A stretch of DNA of 64,000 nucleotides, taken from NCBI RefSeq assembly GCF_013391415.1, contig NZ_JACAXB010000011.1, forward strand, positions 113,478-177,477, given 5' to 3'. The notes below the pieces were generated by a model. It had not been told where the DNA came from. It saw only the letters and a list, made by a program, of their open reading frames with translations, and did no database searches. This document shows, one piece after another, positions 37,651-46,408 of the stretch; the first letter of the stretch is position 1, and the number at the start of each line of letters is the position of its first letter. A program made the position numbers and the translations under genes. The DNA is from Aquitalea sp. LB_tupeE. GTDB taxonomy: Bacteria; Pseudomonadota; Gammaproteobacteria; Burkholderiales; Chromobacteriaceae.

Positions 37651-37863
37651 TTAACGCTTTCTTAACGGGTCCAGTAAATAACTCAGTCCATTGTGGTCGA
37701 TCTCCTGCATCAATTGCAGCAGACGTCCGATCTCACTCTTGGGAAAACCCTCGCGGGCAAACCAGTTGAGGTAATTGCCAGGCAAATCACAAATCAGTAC
37801 ACCCTGGTGTTTGCCAAAGGGCATTGCGGTGGTAACCAGACGCTGCAGATCTTCTTGTTGCAT
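37651..37863 (-). CDS. DUF3820 family small protein
   Basis: The 70-residue protein contains the family motif MPFGKHQGVLICDLPGNYLN followed by WFAREGFPKSEIG, which defines DUF3820 (putative quorum-sensing-regulated virulence factor-like proteins). The function is not established. The MPFGKH...G..I.D.P..YL pattern also occurs in exonuclease-associated domains, hinting at nucleic-acid binding. It is the first gene of the pair with the downstream GTPase gene. Confidence 0.85.
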   Translation of the reverse strand: MQQEDLQRLVTTAMPFGKHQGVLICDLPGNYLNWFAREGFPKSEIGRLLQLMQEIDHNGLSYLLDPLRKR

Positions 37864-38009
37864 GCTTTCAGACCGGACTGAAGGAGGCGCATTGTGCCAA
37901 AGGCTGCCATTTTACGCCACAGCCTTGTTTTGTCGGACTTTTATTGTCGAGTTGCCGGATTTGACCTGCGACAAGTGCCGTTGTCATTTTTCTGTCGAAA
38001 ACCGGCGTG

Positions 38010-38214
38010 GACGGGATAGCATGGTGGCCATTCGTTACCGGGGTCTGGTCGGTTCCGATTGCGACCGCAATACGAAGTCAGTTCAGTGATAGCGACGTAG
38101 GTTCTTTGGCGCAGGCAGCGTGCCCATGCATGCTTGCACATGGCAGCAGGCGGTAGCCTGCTTTCGCGCTCAAGGCCTCTTCGGGCAGCCAGCCTTGGTT
38201 GCCCTTCTTTTTTT
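38010..38214 (+). ncRNA. Candidate small RNA ending at an intrinsic terminator
   Basis: The plus strand shows a GGTCG/CGACC stem-loop near 38050-38069, a TGCC(C)ATG/CATGGCA stem at about 38120-38145 and a perfect 7-bp hairpin AGCAGGC-GGTA-GCCTGCT (38145-38162). A classical terminator follows at 38183-38214, and no coding gene on that strand would need it. The 5' end is unknown; a weak -10-like TAGCAT lies at 38017-38022. It does not match tmRNA, 4.5S or RNase P RNA by eye. A 6S-type RNA was considered but could not be supported. Confidence 0.35.
38183..38214 (+). terminator. Intrinsic terminator with no upstream plus-strand gene
   Basis: A 9-bp stem GGGCAGCCA/TGGTTGCCC (one G-T wobble; 38183-38191 and 38196-38204) with loop GCCT is followed by TTCTTTTTTT. 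It points into the 3' end of the convergent membrane protein gene. Confidence 0.8.
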
Positions 38215-38216
38215 GC

Positions 38217-38555
38217 TCAGTGCGGCAGTGCTTTGCCGTCATTCAAGGCCAGAATGCCGCGCAATACCCGGTACAGGCACCACAGCCAGGTCAACCCCAG
38301 AATGGCAAAGCCAACCAGTATCCATAGCAAGGCGTAGCCCAGCACACTGCCGAGCAGGCAGAACCAGAAGGTGCGGATCTGCCAGTCAAAATGGCTTTCG
38401 TACAGCGTTCCGCGACAATCATCGCGCTTGAGGTAATTGATGATCACCGCCACCACCATGGGCAGGCCGGTAAACAGACTGATGCCTTGCAGGATGTAAA
38501 CCAGCAGGGTGAGGTTGTTCAATCGACGCTCATCGTCGCGGGTGAATAAATCCAT
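38217..38555 (-). CDS. Small membrane protein, DUF4870-like
   Basis: The 112-residue protein has three hydrophobic segments (about 16-40, 58-75, 77-97) and the motif YLKRDDCRGTLYESHFDWQI plus RTFWFCLLG, typical of small DUF4870-type inner membrane proteins in which a YESHF-like motif precedes the second helix. Function unknown. It starts nine bases after the unknown gene upstream on the same strand, so the two are likely co-transcribed from the attenuator-like region at 39.2-39.4 kb. Confidence 0.75.
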   Translation of the reverse strand: MDLFTRDDERRLNNLTLLVYILQGISLFTGLPMVVAVIINYLKRDDCRGTLYESHFDWQIRTFWFCLLGSVLGYALLWILVGFAILGLTWLWCLYRVLRGILALNDGKALPH

Positions 38556-38564
38556 GCTTGTCTT

Positions 38565-39179
38565 TCAGTTGCCAGCCGGGGCCTGCAGTCGCTGCCACAG
38601 CGGGTGCAGACGGTCGCGGCATTGTTGGGCCGCCAGACGCGATGCCATGAACAAGGATTGCATGCCGTGCGCCACACCGACCATGCCACTCATGCGTTGA
38701 CGGCTCCAGCCCTGCAACATGCCAGGATTACGCTGCGGCGCAGTCAACAAAACCGGTGCGGCCGTTGGCAGCGTCATGTGCAAGCGATCAGACAGCATCC
38801 GCAGGCGGCGGTTGGCCTCGTCCAGCAGGCTCAGCTCCGGCAGGGTAACTGCGACATGACTCAAGGCGAGAACGGCAATCCGGGCAGCCAGCCAGTCGGC
38901 TTCATCGGCAAAGCGACTGGGCGAACAGGTGCTTTTGCTGCGCAATGAAGACAGCAACATGGCCAGGGCACGAATATCCGGCAGCAGGGATTCCAGTACC
39001 GGGGTGGCTGCGGCCTGATCATGTTGTTGCAGGGTGCGATACAGGCTGTCCATTTGCGGTGCCACGGTATTGGCCAGGGCCTCACCATCGGTCAACAGGG
39101 TTACGGACCATACGGCGCCGTCCAGCACCAGATTGGCGCTTTCTCGGGCAATCTGCCTTGCATCACTGACTTCATTCAT
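38565..39179 (-). CDS. Protein of unknown function, downstream of aromatic-rich leader
   Basis: Starting at the ATG ending at 39179 (GGAG nine bases upstream), the product has 204 residues; a TTG at 39242 would start inside a terminator hairpin. The sequence is Ala/Leu-rich and helical (ESANLVLDGAVWSVTLLTDG; AIVLALSHVAV-like stretches; C-terminal QSLFMASRLAAQQCRDRLHP). No signal peptide, membrane segment or catalytic motif is visible, and I recognise no family. It is followed nine bases later by the DUF4870-like gene. The leader peptide and terminator upstream suggest conditional expression. Confidence 0.6.
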   Translation of the reverse strand: MNEVSDARQIARESANLVLDGAVWSVTLLTDGEALANTVAPQMDSLYRTLQQHDQAAATPVLESLLPDIRALAMLLSSLRSKSTCSPSRFADEADWLAARIAVLALSHVAVTLPELSLLDEANRRLRMLSDRLHMTLPTAAPVLLTAPQRNPGMLQGWSRQRMSGMVGVAHGMQSLFMASRLAAQQCRDRLHPLWQRLQAPAGN

Positions 39180-39241
39180 GACCTGGATCTCCAGTCTGCT
39201 TGCCTGGGTGGGTCCGGCGCCTGCTTTGTCTGGAAATAACA

Positions 39242-39271
39242 AATGCCGCCGGAGTTGTCCGCGGCGGCATT
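39242..39271 (-). terminator. Leader terminator (candidate attenuator)
   Basis: On the minus strand AATGCCGCCG (39271-39262) and CGGCGGCATT (39251-39242) form a perfect 10-bp GC-rich stem with a ten-base loop, followed by TGTTATTT. It begins 30 bases after the leader stop codon and about 60 bases before the next gene. A GGCGGC in the leader (39332-39327) could pair with its 5' arm GCCGCC as an antiterminator. Confidence 0.65.
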
Positions 39272-39300
39272 GTTCGGGTGTGTTCGTTCTCTGTTACTTT

Positions 39301-39387
39301 TTATTGCTGCAGAGACGCCCCTTGGAGCCGCCATGATGTGCGGTACCAATAAAAATAGGCGTTAAAGACTGCGGAAAAAGTAATCAT
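39301..39387 (-). CDS. Aromatic-rich 28-residue leader peptide (candidate)
   Basis: This short frame encodes MITFSAVFNAYFYW followed by YRTSWRLQGASLQQ and a TAA stop. Eight of 28 residues are aromatic, with seven of them between positions 8 and 19 or adjacent (F8, Y11, F12, Y13, W14, Y15, W19). An AGGATGG lies before the ATG and a perfect TTGACA at 39424-39419. The WYRTSWR run recalls the WWRTS of enterobacterial trp leader peptides. A terminator hairpin follows. Together this looks like a ribosome-stalling attenuation leader for Phe/Tyr/Trp, although the downstream gene is not an aromatic biosynthesis gene I recognise. Chance remains possible for such a short frame. Confidence 0.5.
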   Translation of the reverse strand: MITFSAVFNAYFYWYRTSWRLQGASLQQ

Positions 39388-39456
39388 GTCGACCATCCTG
39401 CCAACAAGGGCAGTGGGCTGTCAAGGCGGAAAGCAAGAAATCGTTGCATTGCACAA

Positions 39457-39482
39457 AAAAACCCGGCCTTGGCCGGGTTTTT
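39457..39482 (-). terminator. Terminator after ETF-QO gene
   Basis: Perfect 12-base arms (ACCCGGCC/GGCCGGGT core with A- and T-runs; 39457-39468 and 39471-39482) have a two-base loop and lie 23 bases beyond the ETF-QO stop. The A/T outer ends would allow termination in either direction. Confidence 0.85.
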
Positions 39483-39505
39483 GCAACAGCAATCCTGAGC
39501 ACTGC

Positions 39506-41143
39506 TTACATATTGGGATAGTTGGGACCGCCACCACCTTCCGGTGTGCACCAGTTGATGTTCTGGCTGGGGTCCTTGATATCACAGGTTTTGCAATGCA
39601 CGCAGTTCTGCGCATTGATTTGCAGGCGCGGGCTGCCTTCTTCCTGACCGACGATTTCATACACACCGGCCGGGCAGTAGCGTTGCTCCGGTGCATCGTA
39701 TTTGGCCAGGTTGAAGCTGATCGGCACGCTGGCGTCTTTCAGCTTCAGGTGCGCGGGCTGATCTTCGCTGTGGTTGGTGTTGGAAATGAACACCGAGGAC
39801 AGGCGGTCGAAGGTCAGCACCCCGTCCGGCTTGGGATAGTCGATGCGCGTGCATTCGCTGGCCGGGCGCAGCGCTTCGTGGTCGGCATGCTTGTGACGCA
39901 GCGTCCACGGGGCCTTGCCACGGAACAGGAAGGTGTCGATGGCCGAGTAGATCATGGCCGGCCAAAGGCCCCAGCGGAAGGACGGGCGGATGTTACGCAC
40001 CTGGTGCAGTTCTTCATGCAGCCAGCTTTGCTTGAAACTGGCCGAGTAGCCGCTTGCTTCCAGCCCTTGCGCTTCCGGATTGGCCTGCAGCAGTGCGAAC
40101 ACCGCATCGGCCGCCAGCATGGCGGACTTCATCGCAGTATGGGTGCCCTTGATCTTGGGCACATTGAGAAAGCCCGCGGTATCACCTACCAGCAAGCCAC
40201 CCGGGAAGGTGAGCTTGGGCAGACTCTGGATGCCGCCTTCGGACAAGGCACGCGCGCCGTAGCTCAGGCGACGGCCACCTTCGAACACACCCTTGATGGC
40301 CGGGTGAGTCTTGAAGCGCTGGAATTCCTCGAATGGCGACAGGTAGGGGTTGGTGTAATCCAGCCCCACCACATAGCCCACCACCACCTGATTGTCTTCC
40401 AGGTGATACATGAAGGAGCCGCCGTAAGTGGCGGTATCCACCGGCCAGCCCACGGTGTGGGTGATGGTGCCGGGCTTGTGGTTTTCCGGTTTGACTTCCC
40501 ACAATTCCTTGATGCCGATGCCGTAGGTTTGCGGGTCGGCACCGTCACGCAGGCCAAAGCGCTCAAACAGCATCTTGGTGAGCGAGCCACGACAGCCTTC
40601 GGCAAAAATGGTCTGTTTTGCCCACAGCTCCATGCCCGGTTCACCCGGCTGGTCGCCATTCTTGCCGGTGCCCATGGCACCGGTGGCCACGCCCTTGACC
40701 GAACCGTCGGCATGGTAGAGCACTTCGGCGGCGGCAAAACCGGGGTAGATTTCCACGCCCAGGGCTTCGGCCTGCTCGCCCAGCCAGCGGCAGAAGTTAC
40801 CCAGGCTGACAATGTAGTTGCCGTGATTGTGCATCTGCGGCGGGGTTGGCAGCTGAATGGACTCGGTTTCCGTCAGGTAGAGGAAACGGTCGGACAGCGC
40901 CGGAGTATTCAGCGGCGCGCCCTTTTCTTTCCAGTCCGGGATCAGCTCGCCAAGCGCCCCGGTTTCGATCACGGCACCGGATAGGATATGTGCGCCGATT
41001 TCCGAGCCTTTTTCCAGCAGACAGACACTGATTTCCCGGCCGTTCTGTTCGGCCACTTGCTTCAGGCGAATCGCAGCAGACAGCCCTGCAGGGCCGCCGC
41101 CGACGATCACCACGTCGTATTCCATATAATCGCGTTGCACCAC
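39506..41143 (-). CDS. Electron transfer flavoprotein-ubiquinone oxidoreductase
   Basis: The 545-residue membrane-associated enzyme passes electrons from ETF to ubiquinone. The FAD-binding N-terminus reads [19 protein letters not shown]; the ubiquinone/FAD domains follow ([23 protein letters not shown] segment near 180, [20 protein letters not shown]). The C-terminal 4Fe-4S cluster is ligated by Cys in [20 protein letters not shown]. Length matches bacterial ETF-QO. It lies downstream of the CoA-transferase gene on the same strand and would take electrons released by glutaryl-CoA dehydrogenase encoded 1.5 kb upstream. etfAB are not in the window. Confidence 0.96.
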   Translation of the reverse strand: MVQRDYMEYDVVIVGGGPAGLSAAIRLKQVAEQNGREISVCLLEKGSEIGAHILSGAVIETGALGELIPDWKEKGAPLNTPALSDRFLYLTETESIQLPTPPQMHNHGNYIVSLGNFCRWLGEQAEALGVEIYPGFAAAEVLYHADGSVKGVATGAMGTGKNGDQPGEPGMELWAKQTIFAEGCRGSLTKMLFERFGLRDGADPQTYGIGIKELWEVKPENHKPGTITHTVGWPVDTATYGGSFMYHLEDNQVVVGYVVGLDYTNPYLSPFEEFQRFKTHPAIKGVFEGGRRLSYGARALSEGGIQSLPKLTFPGGLLVGDTAGFLNVPKIKGTHTAMKSAMLAADAVFALLQANPEAQGLEASGYSASFKQSWLHEELHQVRNIRPSFRWGLWPAMIYSAIDTFLFRGKAPWTLRHKHADHEALRPASECTRIDYPKPDGVLTFDRLSSVFISNTNHSEDQPAHLKLKDASVPISFNLAKYDAPEQRYCPAGVYEIVGQEEGSPRLQINAQNCVHCKTCDIKDPSQNINWCTPEGGGGPNYPNM

Positions 41144-41230
41144 ATCTCCTTTGCGCCCGGAGGGCTGTCCTTATTGGCTGGCAGTCATCATGCAATGAAG
41201 CAGCCACGCTCGTCAAAATCAAACAAGCGT

Positions 41231-42421
41231 TTAAACGGTGCCTTGCTCACGCAGTGTGGCAATCCTGGCAGCGTCGTAGCCCAGCGCGCGCAGTACGTCG
41301 TCGGTATGTTCACCCAGTTTGGGAGGGGCCTGATTGTACTCGACCGGCGTGCCGGAAAGTTTGATCGGACACCCTACCAGGGGCACATTTTGCCCTACGC
41401 TGTCCTGCATGTGTATTTCCATGCCGCGATGGCGAATCTGCGGATCGTTAAAGGCCTCGTCAACGGTGTTGATCGGTCCACATGGCACACCGGCTTCATC
41501 CAGCCGTTTGAGCCATTGCTCACGGGTATTGCCCATGAAGGCTTCAGCCAGCAAGGGTACCACGCTGTCGCGGTGCTTCACCCGCTGCGGATTGCTGGCA
41601 AAGCGTTCGTCATCGGCCAGTGCCGGCAGGCCGATGACCTGGCATACCGCGCGGAATTGCTTGTCGTTGCCGCAAGCCAGAATGAAATGGCCATCGGCAC
41701 AAGCAAACACCTGATAGGGCACGATATTGGCGTGGGCATTGCCCAGCCGTGGCGGCACTTGCTGCCCGATCAGCCAGTTCATATTGATATTGGCCAAGGA
41801 CGCCAGCGCACAATCGAACAGTGCCATGTCAATGTACTGGCCCTTGCCGCTGCTTTGGCGCGCGATGATGGCAGCCAAAATGGCATTGCTGGCATAGATG
41901 CCGGTGAACAGGTCGGTGACTGCCACGCCCACCTTGTGCGGCTCGCCATCAGCCGGGCCGGTAATGCTCATCAGGCCAGACATACCCTGCACGATGTAGT
42001 CGTAACCCGGCAGCTCGGCATAAGGGCCATCCTGCCCAAACCCAGTGATGGAGCAATACACCAGCCGCGGGTTGAGTTGACTGAGGCTGTCGTAATCCAG
42101 CCCGTATTTTTTCAGCCCGCCCACCTTGTAGTTTTCAATCACCACGTCGGCATCGCGTGCCAGTGCACGGACAATCTCCTGCCCTTCCGGCTTGGTAATA
42201 TCCACCGTCACCGAGCGCTTGCCACGGTTGGCACACAAAAAGTAGGCGGCCGTGCCATCCGGCAAGCTGGGCGGTGCCCATTGGCGGGTATCGTCACCGG
42301 CACCGGGGCGCTCCACCTTGAGCACTTCGGCACCCAGATCAGCCAGCAACTGCCCAGCCCACGGCCCGGCCAGTACCCGGGAAAGATCCAGAACCTTGAT
42401 GCCTGCAAGTGCGCCCGCCAT
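41231..42421 (-). CDS. CaiB/BaiF-type class III CoA-transferase (likely glutarate/dicarboxylate CoA-transferase)
   Basis: The 396-residue enzyme has the family III start GIKVLDLSRVLAGPWAGQLL followed by ADLGAEVLKVERPG, and the catalytic Asp region in YIDMALFDCALASLANINMN. Further conserved blocks are VVENYKVGGLKKYGLDYDSL-like residues and HFILACGNDKQFRAVC. Class III enzymes swap CoA between acyl groups. The location between glutaryl-CoA dehydrogenase and ETF-QO suggests it activates glutarate (as succinate-glutarate-type CoA-transferases do); this is inferred from context. A terminator lies between it and gcdH, so it may have its own promoter. Confidence 0.88.
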   Translation of the reverse strand: MAGALAGIKVLDLSRVLAGPWAGQLLADLGAEVLKVERPGAGDDTRQWAPPSLPDGTAAYFLCANRGKRSVTVDITKPEGQEIVRALARDADVVIENYKVGGLKKYGLDYDSLSQLNPRLVYCSITGFGQDGPYAELPGYDYIVQGMSGLMSITGPADGEPHKVGVAVTDLFTGIYASNAILAAIIARQSSGKGQYIDMALFDCALASLANINMNWLIGQQVPPRLGNAHANIVPYQVFACADGHFILACGNDKQFRAVCQVIGLPALADDERFASNPQRVKHRDSVVPLLAEAFMGNTREQWLKRLDEAGVPCGPINTVDEAFNDPQIRHRGMEIHMQDSVGQNVPLVGCPIKLSGTPVEYNQAPPKLGEHTDDVLRALGYDAARIATLREQGTV

Positions 42422-42512
42422 GGTGTTCTCCTGATTGATTCGTTAGTGGCCGTCTGGCGGCCGGATGGACAGTGTGATGCCGCCGCTGATGCAGCCACAT
42501 GACAATGTTCAC

Positions 42513-42541
42513 CAAAAAAAGGGCCCGGTAAGCACCGGGCC
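42513..42541 (-). terminator. Terminator after gcdH
   Basis: An 8-bp stem GGCCCGGT/ACCGGGCC (42522-42541) with a four-base loop is followed on the minus strand by C and seven Ts. It separates gcdH from the CoA-transferase gene. Confidence 0.88.
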
Positions 42542-42601
42542 TCGCAAGGACAGACAGGAACCAACAACGGGGGCAGGTGGAGCCACACCCCCGCTGTGCT
42601 A

Positions 42602-43789
42602 TCAGGCAAATGCCTGAATACCGGTCTGGGCGCGGCCCAGAATCAGGGCATGCACATCGTGCGTGCCTTCATAAGTGTTGACGGCTTCCAGGTTCATCAC
42701 GTGGCGGATCACGTGGAATTCGTCGGCAATGCCGTTACCGCCGTGCATGTCGCGGGCGATGCGGGCGATATCCAGCGACTTGCCGCAGTTGTTGCGCTTG
42801 ATCAGCGAAATCATTTCCGGCGCGGCCTTGCCTTCGTCCAGCAAGCGGCCCACGCGGATGGCAGCCTGCAAGCCCAGCGCGATTTCGGTCTGCATATTGG
42901 CCAGTTTCAGCTGGACCAGCTGGGTGGCGGCCAGCGGGCGGCCAAACTGTTTGCGGTCCAGCGTGTACTGACGGGCGGCATGCCAGCAGAACTCGGCGGC
43001 ACCCATCGCACCCCAGGCGATGCCGTAACGGGCCTTGTTCAGGCAACCAAACGGGCCTTTCAGGCCTTTCACGCCCGGCAGGATGGCATCTTCCGGCACC
43101 AGCACTTCGTCCATCACGATTTCACCGGTAATGGAGGCACGCAGGCTGAACTTGCCGTGAATCTTCGGTGCGGACAGGCCTTTCATGCCTTTTTCCAGCA
43201 CGAAGCCGCGGATTTCACCTTCGTCATCCTTGGCCCACACCACGAATACATCAGCCACCGGGCTGTTGGTAATCCACATCTTGCTGCCGGACAGGACATA
43301 ACCGCCGTCTACCTTGCGGGCACGGGTTTTCATGCCGGCGGGGTCGGAACCGGCATCCGGTTCGGTCAGGCCGAAACAGCCCACCCATTCGCCAGTGGCC
43401 AGCTTGGGCAGGTATTTGTCTTTCTGCGCTTCCGAGCCATAGGCCCAGATCGGGTGCATGACCAGGCTGGACTGCACGCTCATGGCCGAGCGGTAGCCGG
43501 AATCGACACGCTCCACTTCACGTGCCACCAGACCATAAGCCACGTGGCTGAGACCGGCACAGCCGTAGCCGTCGATGGTGCAGCCCAACAGGCCCAGTTC
43601 GCCCATCTCGCTCATGATTTCGCGGTCGAAGCGTTCTTCACGGTTGGCCGTCAGCACGCGCGGCAGCAGGCGGTCCTGACAGTAGGCTTCGGCAGTCTGC
43701 TGGACCAGGCGCTCTTCTTCGGTCAGCTGGTCGGCCAGCAGGAAGGGATCTTCCCAGGCAAAGGGTGCGCGGCTGTTGGATGCGGCCAT
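42602..43789 (-). CDS. gcdH: Glutaryl-CoA dehydrogenase
   Basis: Starting at the ATG ending at 43789 (AGGAGATACCTCG before it), the 395-residue flavoenzyme has the acyl-CoA dehydrogenase layout: [56 protein letters not shown], and the catalytic Glu in [20 protein letters not shown]. The [18 protein letters not shown] ending is characteristic of glutaryl-CoA dehydrogenases. It oxidises and decarboxylates glutaryl-CoA to crotonyl-CoA in lysine, tryptophan and glutarate breakdown, with electrons going to ETF. A divergent IclR-type gene and two palindromic sites in the shared region suggest regulation by that protein. Confidence 0.94.
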   Translation of the reverse strand: MAASNSRAPFAWEDPFLLADQLTEEERLVQQTAEAYCQDRLLPRVLTANREERFDREIMSEMGELGLLGCTIDGYGCAGLSHVAYGLVAREVERVDSGYRSAMSVQSSLVMHPIWAYGSEAQKDKYLPKLATGEWVGCFGLTEPDAGSDPAGMKTRARKVDGGYVLSGSKMWITNSPVADVFVVWAKDDEGEIRGFVLEKGMKGLSAPKIHGKFSLRASITGEIVMDEVLVPEDAILPGVKGLKGPFGCLNKARYGIAWGAMGAAEFCWHAARQYTLDRKQFGRPLAATQLVQLKLANMQTEIALGLQAAIRVGRLLDEGKAAPEMISLIKRNNCGKSLDIARIARDMHGGNGIADEFHVIRHVMNLEAVNTYEGTHDVHALILGRAQTGIQAFA

Positions 43790-43813
43790 CGAGGTATCTC
43801 CTTGGTGAACTTG

Positions 43814-43848
43814 TTCCGCATTGCGGAATTGCATTTTACATTGCAGAA
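43814..43848. promoter_or_regulatory. Tandem IclR-type operator sites in gcdH/iclR intergenic region
   Basis: A perfect 15-base palindrome TTCCGCATTGCGGAA (43814-43828) is followed by a degenerate copy TTTTACATTGCAGAA (43834-43848, 11 of 15 positions identical). Centres are 20 bases apart, two helical turns. They lie upstream of the gcdH ribosome binding site, within the 190-base divergent region. The TTCCGCA-T-TGCGGAA form resembles known IclR-family operators; binding is inferred. Confidence 0.7.
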
Positions 43849-43979
43849 TAGACTAGCAACTCCAAAATCGGCTGTAAAGCGTTTTCTTTTATCGTGGTCG
43901 CAAGCAGGCTATGCTTGCCGCTCGCGCCAGGCTGCCCATACCAGATGTTTCGGCCATCCATATAGAAATGAGGAATGCA

Positions 43980-44753
43980 ATGCAGGAAGAAGATGACAAG
44001 GACCGACTATTCGTTACCGCGCTGGCGCGTGGCTTGCAGGTGATGGCGGCATTTCGCCCAGGCGAGTCGGCACTGTCCAATCTGGAAATCGCCAAGCGCA
44101 CCGGCCTGCCCAAATCCACGGTATCGCGGCTGACCTACACCCTGACCACGCTGGGCTATCTGTCGCAGGATGAGCACAGCGGCTTTTATCGCTTGGGCGT
44201 GGCCTTGCTGGCACTGGGCTCGGTGGTGCTGGCCAGCTACGACATCCGCCAGGTGGCCGGGCCGCTGATGCGCGAATTTGCGCTGGAAAACAATGTCTCC
44301 ATCAGCCTTGCGATGCGCGACGGCACCGACATGGTTTACCTGGAAACCTACCGCAGCCAGTCCCGCGTCAGCGTGCAACTGACCGTGGGCTCACGCGTGC
44401 CGATTGCCACCACCGCCATCGGCCGGGCTTTTTATGCCGGACTGCCGGTGAACGTGCGCCAGCAACTGGATGGCGAGCTGGCCACACGTTATGGCGAACG
44501 CTGGCCGGAGCTGCAACAACGCCTGCAACAGGCGATGGAGGAATACCAGCGCTGCGGCTACTCGGCGTCCTTCGGCGAGTACGAACCGGACGTGATGGCC
44601 GTTGGCGTGCACCTGCCCTCGCCCACGCCCGGCCAGCCGCCGATGAGCCTGAATGCCAGTGGCCCGGCATTTGCCTTCAGCGCCGAGGTGATGCAGCAGC
44701 AAGTGGCACCCGCGCTGATTGCCTTGCGCCAGCGCATTGTGCCGGTGGCCTGA
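43980..44753 (+). CDS. IclR-family transcriptional regulator
   Basis: The 257-residue protein starts at the ATG at 43980, with GAGG seven bases upstream. The N-terminal winged HTH (LARGLQVMAAFRPGESALSN, then LEIAKRTGLPKSTVSRLTYT) is followed by the IclR effector domain (about 85-250; VYLETYRSQSRVSVQLTVGS, PIATTAIGRAFYAGLP). It is transcribed away from gcdH, next to the palindromic sites at 43814-43848. It most likely controls gcdH in response to a glutarate- or lysine-derived acid. A bidirectional terminator follows. Confidence 0.93.
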   Translation: MQEEDDKDRLFVTALARGLQVMAAFRPGESALSNLEIAKRTGLPKSTVSRLTYTLTTLGYLSQDEHSGFYRLGVALLALGSVVLASYDIRQVAGPLMREFALENNVSISLAMRDGTDMVYLETYRSQSRVSVQLTVGSRVPIATTAIGRAFYAGLPVNVRQQLDGELATRYGERWPELQQRLQQAMEEYQRCGYSASFGEYEPDVMAVGVHLPSPTPGQPPMSLNASGPAFAFSAEVMQQQVAPALIALRQRIVPVA

Positions 44754-44771
44754 TGGCTCCGGCAAAATGGC

Positions 44772-44800
44772 AAAAGCCGCCAAATGGCGGCTTTTTTCTT
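44772..44800. terminator. Bidirectional terminator between iclR and CBS-domain gene
   Basis: Arms AAAAGCCGCC (44772-44781) and GGCGGCTTTT (44786-44795) are perfect complements with loop AAAT, followed by more Ts on the plus strand. It ends the iclR transcript and, from the other side, the CBS-domain gene transcript. Confidence 0.88.
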
Positions 44801-44816
44801 GCAGGCCGGCTGGGGA

Positions 44817-45251
44817 TCAAGCGCTCTGGATGTAATGCACCAGCTGGTTGATGACCTGCGCCTGCTCATGGATGGTGGCATGAACCAGATCGCCAATCGA
44901 CAGCATGCCCAACACCGTTTTGCCCTCCAGCACCGGCAGGTGGCGGATATGTTTTTCAGTCATCAGCGCCATGCACTGGTCGGAGTTCTGCTCGGGGGTG
45001 ACATACACCACCTTGCTGGTCATGATGTCGCGGATGCGGGTTCCGGCCGAAGTGCGCCCTTGCAGCACAATGCGGCGGGCGTAATCCCGTTCAGAGAAAA
45101 TACCGACCACCTCGCCGCCATCCATCACCAGCACCGCACCGATATCATGTTCCGCCATTACCTGTAATGCCTGAAATACGGTACTTTCCGGCGTAACGGT
45201 AACCAGTACCCGCCCGGACTTTTGCTCCAGCAACTGTCTGACTGTCTGCAT
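44817..45251 (-). CDS. CBS-domain protein
   Basis: Starting at MQTVRQLLEQKSGRVLVTVT (ATG ending at 45251, GGAGG five bases upstream), the 144-residue protein is almost entirely a tandem CBS pair: VFQALQVMAEHDIGAVLVMD with GIFSERDYARRIV, then MTSKVVYVTPEQNSDQCMAL with IRHLPVLEGKTVLGMLSIGD. Such stand-alone Bateman modules bind adenine nucleotides (AMP, ATP, NAD or SAM) and act as energy sensors; the partner is unknown. It is downstream of argB on the same strand but separated by a terminator. Confidence 0.92.
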   Translation of the reverse strand: MQTVRQLLEQKSGRVLVTVTPESTVFQALQVMAEHDIGAVLVMDGGEVVGIFSERDYARRIVLQGRTSAGTRIRDIMTSKVVYVTPEQNSDQCMALMTEKHIRHLPVLEGKTVLGMLSIGDLVHATIHEQAQVINQLVHYIQSA

Positions 45252-45342
45252 TGCACCCTCCTCATCGGCCAAGAGAACCTGAAACAGGCTGTTTCAATAC
45301 TATAGAACAAGTTTGATCAACAACATGGCTGGCGGCAGGCAA

Positions 45343-45375
45343 GAAAAAGGCCGGCAGGCAGAACGCCCCCGGCCT
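45343..45375 (-). terminator. Terminator after argB
   Basis: Arms CCGGCCT/AGGCCGG (45369-45375 and 45348-45354) form a 7-bp stem with a 14-base loop, followed by TTTTCTT on the minus strand. Confidence 0.65.
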
Positions 45376-45395
45376 GGTCAATGCGCAGCAGTCGT

Positions 45396-46337
<942 letters not shown>

Positions 46338-46408
46338 TCAATCAAACTACTGAACACTGATTTATTAATTGTACTGCTTACTGCTTTGCACTACATTGCA
46401 CAGCATTA

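Larger units (their letters stand above)
37864..38216. other. Gene-free stretch ending in a plus-strand terminator
   Basis: No family-like open frame is present on either strand. A 22-codon frame (38020-38088, plus) with a GGGA before its ATG is too short to call. The minus strand must contain the promoter of the DUF3820 operon. On the plus strand the region contains several stem-loops and ends in a strong intrinsic terminator (38183-38214); see the small-RNA candidate. Confidence 0.5.
39180..39505. other. Regulatory intergenic stretch between ETF-QO and the unknown gene
   Basis: These 326 bases hold, in minus-strand order, the ETF-QO terminator (39482-39457), a perfect TTGACA (39424-39419), a 28-codon leader frame (39387-39301) and a hairpin terminator (39271-39242). 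No larger gene is present. Confidence 0.6.

Noticed and set aside
37864..38216. 6S RNA, tmRNA, 4.5S RNA or RNase P RNA in the gap
   Set aside because: No conserved core of these RNAs could be recognised by eye, and the ends do not obviously pair as in 6S RNA. Kept only as an unspecified small-RNA candidate.
39178..39336. A 52-codon minus-strand frame ending in an ATGA overlap with the unknown gene
   Set aside because: It runs through the terminator hairpin, has no ribosome binding site and overlaps the better-supported aromatic-rich leader frame.
39386..43996. Several plus-strand open frames of 460-530 codons opposite ETF-QO, the CoA-transferase and gcdH
   Set aside because: They mirror codon bias of well-identified genes on the minus strand and contain no recognisable protein features.
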